Shown here in pieces: positions 1 through 9,808 of a stretch of 64,000 nt of DNA (position 1 is the stretch's first letter; each line of letters starts with the position of its first letter). Where the stretch lies: contig CM029609.1 of NCBI GenBank assembly GCA_017311315.1, positions 38,500,744-38,564,743 on the forward strand. Direction: 5' to 3'. The position numbers were made by a program, and so were the translations under genes. The notes beneath the pieces are model-generated. The model was not told the origin of the DNA. It made no database searches and was given only the letters and a program-made list of their open reading frames with translations. This DNA is from Dendrocalamus latiflorus. Lineage: Eukaryota; Streptophyta; Magnoliopsida; Poales; Poaceae.

Positions 1-1350
1 AAACTTAAGCCTTCGATCATCCTTAAATGATATATTCAATCTCATAAATTAAAATCCAGTTATCTTTCAACGATCTGATAAATCCACGAGTTTCAAATCA
101 ATATCCCCTTTGCAATGACAAGAGTAATCCACCAGATATCTAAGTGTATTATCTTCCAGAATTGCACTGGTATCCACTCATCATCAATAGGTCCACCAAA
201 CTATGATAATCAATTAATTCCACAAAATTTATCCGCTCTTCATGATTCAACCAAATCAGACAAAATTGATGTCATAAATTGTTTATGATAATCCAATCTT
301 TTAATTTCCACTTTTACTATATCAAATTCTTAATATTAATTCTCCAATGATCACAAATAAATCCTTCAACTAAAATCTTGTTTTACATCCAATTACTCCT
401 TTCAATCCAAGATAATAAATCCAAGGCACCAAGTTTGGATACTTCTCATGATCTAATTAGTTCCACCAAGTTCAATAATGTGATTATTTCCAAAATCTAT
501 TCAATCCATAAATATTGTAGTCTTGAGATTTATTCATAATCAATTTGTATCCACAAATATACCTTTATTACTTTCGAATCACCCAAATATTATCCAATCT
601 TGTCAATTCTAACTCCAAATATATCACACTAGCAACAATCCTCCAAATTACCTAACTTGACATCTAAGGATTAGGATGACTTTCCTGATAAGAGTACTTT
701 CCGTAAATGTTGTGATCTTCCATATATTCTTGGTTCTCAAATATTTTCCAAGCTTGGACTACAATGGAAGAATTGGAACTTACACCATCTGAAGCAGTAA
801 CTAGGGTTAGCACAAGGTAAGAGGGAAGTAGCTTAGATAAGAGGTCGGGGAACAACTAAATAACATCCCAAACAAACACACAAGAGATAAGCAAACTCCA
901 ACCAGAAGAAACTTAGCTCAAAAACAAAAATAGTTTTTAAAGATGGCTGTACTACAAGTACACAAAGATTTGGTACAGTCCATCTAGCACCAACAAGCAA
1001 TATATATAAGCGTTCTAAAATCGTATGACTTTACTTGGGTATTATGAACTAAAGAACTACTCTTCAAATCTTCATGACGACACGGTCCTCTGGTTGCTTC
1101 TCAGACTTGATCTCTCTAACCCGTCTATAGAAATTATAAAGGAAAGTGGATACAATTATCATTCTTAAAAGTGAGTAAACAGATAGATAAGATAGAATAT
1201 CCTGAAGAAGGTAAGGATAGAGAGAAGAGAAAAGATGAGAAAAGCACATTATTAAATTTTTATTTTATAAAATAAAATTTGAAGCTTTTCTAATAACGGC
1301 CATTCTAACTAGGTTACGCCCTACAGTCAAATTGGCTCTGATACCACTTC
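1..1350 (-). mobile_element. Internal leader of LTR retrotransposon 1 (partial)
   Basis: AT-rich sequence between the primer binding site and the left edge of the window. The element reads on the minus strand, so this is the untranslated leader between its 5' LTR and its gag gene, which would lie to the left of base 1. The style matches the 1.6-kb leader of the second gypsy element (22179-23776). Only short, unrelated open frames occur and I see no gag or pol motif. It is assigned by position relative to the LTR and not by homology. Confidence 0.6.
1335..1346 (-). other. Primer binding site (tRNA-iMet) of element 1
   Basis: On the minus strand this reads TGGTATCAGAGC, the complement of the 3' end of plant initiator tRNA-Met. 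It lies 4 bases from the LTR edge at 1351. It fixes the element's orientation (minus) and shows that the adjoining LTR is the 5' LTR. Confidence 0.9.
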
Positions 1351-4300
1351 TGTGAGACCCCGGAGTAGAAACTCCTGGACTCCCTGTGCATTACAGTACT
1401 AGTCCCAGATCAACGCTAGTACACACAGTTCAAACAGAAAAGATGATACATTGCCAACAACGCTTTATTATCATAATCGAGATTACAGACTTCGAAGTCT
1501 TTATTACAAATGAGGTTTTAAGACCTCACACCAGAAAGAAAATTACAGCGGAAGCAAAAAGAAACTAAAGCAAGACCCATCAATACGCCACAGGCAATTG
1601 ACTGGGGAAACGCAACCTAGAAGTCCGGAAAGCCTTCGACGAATCCATCCACGAAGTAGTCGTAGTCCACCTCTTGAGCTTCGATCTCCTCTGAGAGTTA
1701 ATTTGAAGTGTAGCACGTGAGTACATGAATGTACTCCGCAAGTCTTGGGAAAGATGCATAGATGCAAGGCTTCACAAAGGAAGGCTATATGGTTCTTTTG
1801 CAAAAATCAGCATTTTATTTCAAATCTACATAATTACTTCAAAGGCCATTTGATAAACATCTTGTTTTTCATAAATGAATTTAGATAAATAACTTAGTGA
1901 AGGTTAAACCACCAACACTAAAATCTTAGGCTATCTGCCAACTTTCAAAACTCAGGTTAAGCCACCTGATCTGGTTACACCACCAGATTTAAATCACGAG
2001 AGTTACACCACTCCCGAGTTTGACAAACCATTTTATTTTGAAATCAAAATCAAACTTCTACCATGTGAATGCATTCCTTGCCCGCCCTTGACCGTGGGCA
2101 CGGCTATTCGAATAGTTTTACTCTGCAGAGTTTGTACACTTTACCCACAAGAGATAAATTATCTTAATAGTCAACATGCTTCCTTTGGCATGAGACCCAG
2201 ATAAAATATCACAAAGCCTTTCACCTACTCCAGTATAGCTAGATACCACCCGCTAAGGTTTCACCACAACTCGAATCCACGAGTCGGAGCCCCCTCTTGC
2301 GCCGTATGAGTACAGTAAACCCTGTCCCTCACTATGAGTAACCAGTACACCCTGGCACTCAATACACCACTGGTGATATCTAAACTACACCTTTATAGGT
2401 TAGTTAGCTAGGTCGTACCCATATAGACTTGTGGTTGCACTGTTTTGCTCAGTTTGGACAAACACAAGCGTCGGTCCTTAAACGACCAGGGTGGTTCATT
2501 CACAATTCCAAAAATTCTCGTGCTAACTGCACCAGCCAAACCTTCCATCCACTCTTGTCAACTTTTCCCTTTGAACTTCATTTTTATTTTCAAATTAACA
2601 GTGGTAACATCCATTACCACTTTTCAAACAAATCAATTAACAATGGTAACATCCATTACCAATGTTCAAACAAACCATTCATCAAAACATTTAGCAAACA
2701 TGCTACTCATTTGAGCATTATTACATTGATTTGCTACGCTAAGCATTTGCTAGTATTTAAAAATTCAACAGATGTAATACTAACTCATTATTGAGTCAAA
2801 GGGATATTCTAAGTTGACAATGGTACAAGGTAAACAATTTTCAATGGAAGGTATAACAAATTGGGTATTTAACTAAATTTTCTAAATCAAATTATCACTT
2901 GATATAACATAAGCATGCAATAATTTAAAATAACCACCTAATCATTTTATAAATCATTTGAGCAAGTTGATCAAAGAAAACTTGCAAAACATAGGATCAA
3001 AATGATCAAAGGAGACTTGCCTTCCTGTGCTGGGTTGAAATTTTCCGGAGCTTGCTCTTGAAATTCTTCGGACAAATCGGTCTCTACACGTAAATCAAGA
3101 AATCCAAATAAATAAAATAAAATAGAAAAATTCAAAAATTGAAACTAAATATACCAATTGAAAGATTAGAATTTTAGATGAATTTAGAAATTTGAATGGA
3201 TCAATTTGGATTTAAAATGAGAAAGTTATGGCTTCCGGAAGATTAAAACTAGGGAAAAAGGAAAAAAACCTAGTTTCGGGAATTATTTTTGTACTGAGAA
3301 ATATGATTTATGACGTCATCAATTTTCGAATTTTCTGAGCGGGAATTATTATTTGAATGACGGGTGGGTCCGGTCTACCGTGAACCGGATCCACGGACCA
3401 CGGGGTTCGCCGACGTGGCGCACCGGCCACATGGCGCCACGCGGGTGTGAGGTGGCGGCCACGCGGGCACAACCGGCCGACGTGGAGGCCACGCGGGCGC
3501 ACGCGCAGCCGCACGGGGAGATGGCCGGCCGGCGGCCTCGCCGGCGGCCGGCGGCCGGAGGCGGGGCGGCGAGCGGCGGCGGGGTGAGGAGAGGCGGCGG
3601 CGGCTTACCGACGGCGGCGGGGAGGGGCGGGCGGTCGGCGGCGAGGGGAGGTGGGAGGCCGGCGGTGGTGGAACTTGGGCGGCGGCGGAAGATGGCCGGA
3701 ACGGCGGCGACCGGCGGCGGGGAGGGGCGGCGCACGGCGGCGGGGTGGCGGCCGAACGGGAGGGGAGGAGCGGTGGTGAGAGGAAGGCCAAATGGAAGGA
3801 GGAACACCGGAGTTTAACTTTTATAGGTGGAGAAAAAGAGATGAAAAGCCGGCGATTTAGAGAGGATTAAAGGGATGATGCGGCCGGCCATGAGTGGGGA
3901 TTGATGAGGGCAATTGATTGCGCAAACGCTCGGAGTTTAAAGGGCAAGAAACGGCCGGATTTAAGAGCTCCATTTTCGGGTTAATGGAGGTGGAGAGAGA
4001 GGGTGGGAGGAGGAAGAAGAAGAGGTTGAAGATGGATATGACATGTGGGTCCCATGTGTAATAGAGAGGAGAGGAAGTGAAGGGGTACGGGCCGTCGGAT
4101 TTGCGACACGTGGCAAGTGAGTGTATGAGAGGCTTTGGATTTTATGAAGGGGTAAGTTGTGGTGGATGGCTAGGATTAAAACGTGGAGAGAGATGGATTT
4201 CATCTGAGGGCGACACGTGGCGGCTAGGGATATATTGATTTTTATTTTCGGATTTAATTTCAGGAATTACTAGAAACTTTATTAATACTTCGAAAAATAA

Positions 4301-4652
4301 TATTTAATGTCTAAAAATTCCAGAAAAATCATAGAATATTCCTGGAAGTATTTTAAACTTTAATAAAATATTTTTAATCTCAGATTTGAATTTAATAACT
4401 TTATAAAATACTTTTTAACTTTGAAAATTGATTTTAAATTCTAGAAAATTCTCAATAATTCCTTAAAAATTTAGGGAAGGCTAGGGAAAATATAATAAAC
4501 TATTTTTGGCTTTAATAAAATATTTTAAACACATTTTCTTGCTTTAAAATTTTAAATAAACTCCAAATAAATCCGAATAAATCCAGATAAGACTCAAATA
4601 CATTAAAATAATTAATAAAATTTTACAGAAAGCGAAAATTTGGGATGTGACA
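1351..4652 (-). repeat. 5' LTR of Ty3/gypsy element 1 (3.3 kb, Tekay/Del-like)
   Basis: In the element's sense the LTR starts TGTCACATCCC at 4652 and ends GGGGTCTCACA at 1351, the canonical TG...CA. It contains a GC-rich block (about 3360-3790) and the box at 2091-2150 with CTGCAGAG and CTATTCGAATAG, which recurs in the other long LTRs of this window. Long LTRs, an iMet PBS and this box suggest the Tekay/Del chromovirus lineage; that assignment is from memory of the families. The overlapping open frames on both strands at 3349-3817 come from GC richness. The LTR landed in a gag gene at 4653; the other end and the target duplication are outside the window. Confidence 0.85.
2091..2150 (-). promoter_or_regulatory. 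Conserved LTR box (CTGCAGAG / CTATTCGAATAG)
   Basis: A short block holding the palindromes CTGCAGAG and CTATTCGAATAG next to a GGGTAAAGTG stretch. Related blocks occur at about 17180-17240, 24370-24420, 29840-29900 and 32180-32240, always inside long LTRs. Its conservation across diverged LTRs suggests a functional LTR element, but its role is not evident from the sequence. Confidence 0.5.
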
Positions 4653-4688
4653 GTCGTGCCCTCATCCCCGGCCTTTACGACCTTGCCC

Positions 4689-6053
4689 TCAACCGGCGGG
4701 GGCGCTGTCTTCGGATCCGCCCTTGATGTCAAAGGCATAGTAGGCCTTCTGGGATCGGTGCTGATTGTGCTTGGGCTTGTCGTTCGATGAGTCCTGCTTA
4801 CGTTTGGAGGTGTCCTTGTGCTCGGAGGCGTCCTTCAAGGATTCTTGCTTGCGCTTGGAGGCGCCTTTTGATGAGTCCTCCGCTTGATTGGTGTCGGAGT
4901 CATCGCCCCTGCGTCGTTGTGCATCCTCCTCCGCCTTCGCGTACTCTTCCATTTTGTCGAAGAGCTTGGACACTGTCTTTTTCAGCTTACGTGCATTGTA
5001 CTCAGCCAACGGCTTGGGGCGAAGGCCCTGGATCGCCGCGTTGATCATAGTGGTTTCGTTGACGTCCTTGACCTGGCAGCGAACCTTGGCAAAGCGCTTG
5101 AAGTATTCCCAAAGCTTTTCCGAGGGCTTTTGCTTGATAGCGAAGAGTTGATCCACATCAACACGCTCAACGTAATTTCCCTGGAAGTTGTTGTAGAGGT
5201 GGTCACGGATCTGTTCCCATGCGTAGATGGAGTTTGGATCTATGGTAAAGAACCAAGAGAGCGCCACTCCCTGCAACGTGCGGGGTAGTCCCTTCGCCTT
5301 GGTGGAGTCATCCCCACCAGCGGCTTCGATGGCGGTCTCGTATACACGTACGAACTCCCGGGGTCCGTGTCGCCTTTATACGGCTCGATGGTGGTGGGGG
5401 ACTTGAAGCCCTCCAGCCACGTCGACTGCTGCAGACCGGCAGAGAGGGGGGACTCTGAATCGACACGTCAAATCAGGGCGCGACTGGATGTCGAGGCGTC
5501 GCGGCTGTCTGCCCGATCTGGCGTAGGCTCCACCGCCGCTGCTGGCTGGACTTGCTGGCTTCGAGCTCTCCCGCACGGCTCTACAGAGGTCCACCAGCTC
5601 ACGCTGCAACGTTCTAAGGGCTGTCAACAGGGCATTCTCCACCACCAAGGTGGTTGCACCAGTCAGAACGCCGGCGCGAACCGTCGGGTTGGCGGCGACT
5701 ACAGCTTGTGCTCCAGGGTTGCTCGGCAAGCCATTGCAGTGGGCTCGGGGGCTGGTGACGAGGCCTACGTTGCCGCCAGAGCCACCGGCCGCTCCCACAT
5801 TGGGTGCAGGGTCGCTGGCCACTCCAGCACAGGTGTCGACGTCGCCGCCCCTGCCGGCCCGGTTGGTACTACCAATTCCGACTGCCACGCTAGCGGTGGG
5901 GTCAACCATCGTACCACGAGTGTCGACGTCGGCGGTCGCAGCACCGGCGTTGCCATCCGCACCAGTTGCCAATGTAGAAGCCCTGGCATTGGCGAGTGCC
6001 TTTGTTGTGCTCCTCTTCTTTCTGGTTTCCGATGCAGCTTTCTTAGGTGCCAT
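4689..6053 (-). pseudogene. gag: Frameshifted gypsy gag polyprotein (Retrotrans_gag)
   Basis: Two minus-strand frames together make a gag protein. The N-terminal part (6053-5376) starts MAPKKAASETRKK and is low-complexity Ala/Gly/Thr-rich. The C-terminal part (to 4689) carries the Retrotrans_gag core, with ALSWFF, a WEQIRDHLYNNF stretch and RFAKVRCQ, followed by a lysine/serine/aspartate-rich tail. Near 5350 the frame must shift by one base to link the TTIEPYKGDTDP region to the core, so the gene is broken there. The C-terminal end is cut by the LTR inserted at 4653. No zinc knuckle or protease is left in the window. Gag would package the element RNA into virus-like particles; this copy cannot make the full protein. 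Confidence 0.8.
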
Positions 6054-6092
6054 CCTTCTTCAAATCTCAAGGCTTGCTCTCCGTCGTCCCCA

Positions 6093-6105
6093 CGGACGGC
6101 GCCAA
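6093..6105 (-). other. Primer binding site of the gag-bearing gypsy element
   Basis: The minus strand reads TTGGCGCCGTCCG, a typical grass gypsy PBS, four bases from the LTR edge. It supports the orientation and the LTR boundary at 6110. Confidence 0.7.
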
Positions 6106-6109
6106 CTAT

Positions 6110-6349
6110 TGTGGCTTCTGACCAAACAGTAAGTGAGAGTAGTGTAGTGGAGATGGTGGATGAACAATGCTTGCCCCCTTCCCTATGTCAGGGGCGGGCA
6201 TATATATTTCCATAAGAAGTATTTTACAATTATGCCCTTACATGCATGTGCCCCCGTAGAGGTATCTATGTCGTTACACATATCCTATTTTGGGCTTTAC
6301 AACCTTTTAGCAGGCCGAATAGGCTTAGGTGAGAGCCACCCCTACAACA
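6110..6349 (-). repeat. Short 5' LTR (240 bp)
   Basis: In the element's sense it starts TGTTGTAGGGGTGG at 6349 and ends GAAGCCACA at 6110. It contains a TATA-like stretch (ATATATAT at about 6200) before the GC-rich end. The flanking TATCC at 6350-6354 would be one half of a target duplication; the other half is not in the window. Confidence 0.65.
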
Positions 6350-6701
6350 TATCCTGTCGTTATTGGATGTATGTACCGATGTTGTTCTAGCTTTTGCCAT
6401 GTTCTATGTCTGTCTTTGTTTGTAAATGTTAGTGATAATTTACGCAAAAGCGGGGCACAGCGCGCGACGGGTGAAAACTAAAGCGCAGGGCCACTGCATA
6501 GAACACAACAGGTGCATCCGGAAACCGTGGCCTACTAACCGGTCGGCAGGAGTGATTCACGCGCCAGGCAAAGAGCGAGCTAAGGCGACGTGACAGGTGT
6601 GTCCGAAAACCATGGCCCACTAACCGGCCAGCAGGAACGACCCCAGTGCACGTCCACGCGCCGGGCCAAGAGCGAGCTAAGGCGATGTGGCATGAGGAAG
6701 C
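6350..6701. repeat. Intergenic, with two-copy direct repeat of about 95-100 bp
   Basis: No gene seen. Two diverged direct copies (about 6508-6600 and 6594-6698) share an ACAGGTG start, a CCGGAAACC/CCGAAAACC block and the end GAGCGAGCTAAGGCGA. They stop at the MULE boundary. Confidence 0.5.
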
Positions 6702-6990
6702 AAAGTTCGGAATTTTTTGTACGGATAATCCGTTTTTTATTCGAAAATACATAAATATACCCGCGAGAATTGTTTTACAAAAATAGTCTCCAGTCGCCCC
6801 CCCATTGGGCGACTTCTGCCTTTTGCCCAACCGGGAGGCGACACAATATATGTCGCTGGTTGCTCGAGCGACTGCAAGTAGTCACTTTCCTATTAGGTGA
6901 CTGCATGGCAGTCGCCCAATGGATGGGCGACTTATAAGCGCAGTCGCCCAATGGAGGGGCGACTTTACTCAGTCCCCGTGATTTTTTAGA
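6702..6990. repeat. Left terminal inverted repeat and subterminal motifs of MULE 1
   Basis: Matches the inverse of 13085-13232 with only a few mismatches over about 145 bp. Inward are repeated GTCGCCCAATGG / CCATTGGGCGAC motifs (about 6795-6965) that can pair with one another. Confidence 0.85.
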
Positions 6991-7417
6991 GTTTTGTCAA
7001 TTTTGTAGTTTTAAACTGGAAAAAAATATGGTATAGTTGTAATAAAAGTTTATGTTTATTGTATGTTGTAGGTGCATTAAAAATTTTGAGAAATATTTTT
7101 TAAGAACAATTCACTGTAGAACGTTTGATATATACATTGGCAAGTGATATTTTTATGTTACTAAGAATTAGTGTACGAAGAGAACTGGTATGTTAATATT
7201 GTTAAATGACTTGCTATCTGAATCATTGAATGCGAACACACGAGATAATAACCTTATGTGAATAGAAATAAACTTCATAATACAGTTGGGAGTAACATGC
7301 CGCGTACATTTTTATTACATGCATAACATATAGCATGATATGCGACTAACCCACCCAACTGCTCGTACCAACTACTGTGTGGACCGGGGCCACTTTCCCT
7401 TCCTTGCCACATTTTGT

Positions 7418-8081
7418 CTACTGGGTGTAGCGTGATTGTTTCCCCTTTTTCTCGCGCCTTGAAGATGGCTCCGCTGCATCCTTCTTCCTGTCACTCTTGG
7501 ACTTGAGAGCTGCCTCACGAGCTTCAAGCTCTTCCTCCTGACGCTTGATGGCTGCTTCACGCAGACTTAGCTGCTCCCGCCTCCTTTGCAGCTCATCCTC
7601 CTTGCCCTTCAGACGGATTTGGTCCACCCTCACACGACGCTCTTGCTCAAGCCGCATCTGTCGTTCCACCTCGCGAGCCTGAGTCATCTTGACAAAGTAT
7701 TGTCCTTTGTTTTCCACCTCCGTTGGCCGGTTCCGTGGCCATGCCGGCGGCACCGGATCCACCCATTCGATGAACTTGCAAGGCTATGTGTGGCGTCGTA
7801 GATGTCATGGATCAAGTTGAAAAACGATAACGAGAAACAAAGGATTTAGTTGTCGTCGTTACCACGAAGTCGTCATCCAGGTCTGGACACTTGAAGAACC
7901 TGCGGCCGTAGTTGGCTCGTTGTACTGGATCCGTCCAGACGCACAACATCGTCCTAAAGCCGCAATGACACTTCGGGCGCTCATGCCACTCCGGCACTCC
8001 AAATGGGTCGGACCTCCAGAAAGACATTGTTGTGTAGTAGTATTGTGATGCCTTGAGGAGAAGATGTGGTATGGAAGACAT
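7418..8081 (-). CDS. GRF zinc-finger / coiled-coil protein (MULE 1 passenger gene, two exons)
   Basis: Exon 1 is 8081-7863 and exon 2 is 7774-7418, with an 88-bp intron (GTAACG...CAAG). Joined, they read 191 codons plus a stop without interruption; a second Met at residue 19 (8027) is an equally good start. Residues 37-65 form a GRF-type zinc finger: C38, C40 and G41 in a KCHCG run, C47, and GRRFFKC ending at C65. Just after the intron comes FIEWVDP. The rest (about 95-165) is a long, charged, Glu/Arg/Lys-rich coiled coil. GRF fingers bind nucleic acid in known proteins. Its role here is unknown, but a homologue with an intron at the same place sits in MULE 2 (62676-63478), so it belongs to the element. 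It is open while the transposase beside it is broken. Confidence 0.75.
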
Positions 8082-8310
8082 AGGAGGGAGGCCTTTATGT
8101 AGGCAGGTTATCTGGTACAGTGGGCATAGTCCATGGAGAGAACGACATGGGAATCTTTTCGTTTTTTAAGGATTCCAGTGTAGCAATAAATGTCCCTATG
8201 AAGGCTTTTCAGAGCCTGTAGTCTCGTAATAAATTCATAGCTTGGACCATTGAATGTATGTGGTACAACGTAGCCTTTTTAGTCGTTTGCAGGAAACAGT
8301 CGCTATAAAG

Positions 8311-8715
8311 GCTTTTCACTGCGCAAAGCTGGCATATTTTGTCATCTCACTGCGAAAAGTTGGCATATTTTGTCATCTCACTGAGCAAAGCTGCCCGTTT
8401 TGTCATGTCAATAAGCAAAAGCTGACCTCTTTTGTCATGTCACTGAGCAAAGCTGCCCTCTTTTGTCATCTCACTGAGCAAAAGCTGACCTCTTTTGTCA
8501 TGTCACTGAGCAAAGCTGGGTCGTGTTGTCATGTCCCTGAGCAAAGCTGCACTCTATTGACATCTCATTGAGCAAAGCTGCCCTTTTTTCACGTCTCTGA
8601 GCAAAGCTGGCCTCTATTGTCACATCTCAGTGCAAAGCTGGCCCCTTTTGTCAAGTATGTACGCAGAACTGTCATATTTTTTTTGTGGTCACTGCATTAA
8701 GCTGCCCCGTTTTGC
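8311..8715. repeat. Minisatellite of about 36-bp units (MULE 1)
   Basis: About eleven imperfect copies of a unit containing TGAGCAAAGCTGCC and TTTTGTCATGTCAC. The array lies directly upstream of the minus-strand GRF gene and ends just before the plus-strand GRF region. The same unit forms the array at about 63617-64000 in MULE 2, in the same position relative to the GRF gene. Confidence 0.9.
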
Positions 8716-8883
8716 TATAAGTAGCACGGTTGGGGTCCCATGACATTGTAAATCGAACAAAGAAGTACCCTCTCTTTCGTGGTGAAACATACTATGTCGG
8801 AAGCCGAGGGGCCAGTGGGATTTGGGTCACCGAAGGAAGACATTCCCTTAGAAAGGAGGGAGATGTTCGGTCCATAGTACCGA

Positions 8884-9406
8884 TTGATACCAAGCCGGCG
8901 TGCTCAACCAGCGTGGCCGAAATGCAGACACAATGAGTACGCAGTCGTCCAGATCTTGGATTCACCGAACGATGGCGGGCGACGTTTCTTCCGATGCTCA
9001 CGCTCCGGGGTACAAATTAGTAATATTACATTTTTTATTGCTTATGGACCCTCGAAGTTTACCGTCCTTTCTTTTGCAGATGGCAAAATGCGACTTCTCC
9101 CGCTGGATCGACCCTCCTCATGAACGGTATGTTGATCGTTATGTGGATACATTATGAGCTCGAATATGGGACTTGGAGTACCGAATGGAGAGTCTCACTG
9201 AGGAGAACAACGACCTCCGCGAACAGATGCAACGCGAGAGGGGCAACGAGGAGGTCGTGAATATAGGAAGCTCTTATGATCCCACATGTTGCTGCGCGAA
9301 CCCGAGCTGCATATGTGCATGCCACTACCACGACGGCCAGCCACGTCCGAGGCGGCCCCCTCAGCAATTCTCCATGTGGGTGCCACGAGGCTCGTTTGGC
9401 ATGTAG
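8884..9406 (+). pseudogene. Second GRF zinc-finger / coiled-coil gene, broken (MULE 1)
   Basis: The first recognisable exon carries PAWPKCRHNEYAVVQ and GGRRFFRC, a GRF-like finger lacking some of the usual cysteines. A GT...TTTTGCAG intron (about 9011-9079) follows. The next exon (from 9080) reads CDFSRWIDPPHERY, then hits an in-frame TGA at 9155, after which the same frame goes on through a coiled coil (ESLTEENNDLREQM) and a cysteine-rich stretch (CCCANPSCICACHYH), ending GSFGM at 9406. The WIDP motif after the intron mirrors WVDP in the minus-strand gene, so the two are probably paralogues. The true start is not clear; an upstream frame (8730-8936) may hold the beginning. Confidence 0.6.
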
Positions 9407-9808
9407 GTCACGAGGGTTATGGTTGTGTCGTATTTTAGTTCATGTATTTGTTGATGTGTTGATGCTGTGGCGGTAGGACTGTTGTGTTGATGTGTTGGGT
9501 GTACTACTTTCCATAAATTCTGTATGTGCAATGTATGTGTTGTTTGGTGGTGTAAGTGCGTGACGCCATCATTTTCTGTGACCTTCATATTCTGTGGCCT
9601 CTTTCCATAACGATGTAATGTGCAACGTTGTTAAGCATGTGATGGATTGGTTGTTATCTACGTGGAGTTGTTATCACAAGCCACAAAAAAATTGCAATAC
9701 TTAAAAGGGAAACAATACGTTCCACGAAATAAGTGCATTACAGAAAAGGAATGTAACATACAAGGTTTACAAATGGTACATGAAATTTAGCATGCATTAC
9801 AACACCAA
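9407..9808. other. Gene-free stretch inside MULE 1
   Basis: Between the 3' ends of the plus-strand GRF gene and the minus-strand transposase, which converge here. It is probably the two 3' untranslated regions. No other structure seen. Confidence 0.4.

Larger units (their letters stand above)
4653..6349 (-). mobile_element. Partial Ty3/gypsy element (gag plus 240-bp 5' LTR)
   Basis: This minus-strand element has a short 5' LTR (6110-6349), a PBS and a gag gene. It is cut at 4653 by insertion of element 1, so pol would lie beyond the left edge of the window. The TTGGCGCCGTC-type PBS is seen in Tat-like and other grass gypsy families. The elements are therefore nested: element 1 is younger than this one. 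Confidence 0.75.

Noticed and set aside
3349..3817. Long overlapping open frames on both strands, Pro/Arg- or Gly-rich
   Set aside because: They lie in the GC-rich block of an LTR; several frames are open at once on both strands and none has a domain.
4787..6215. Plus-strand frames opposite gag (up to 282 codons)
   Set aside because: They are shadows of the minus-strand gag gene, without domain signals.
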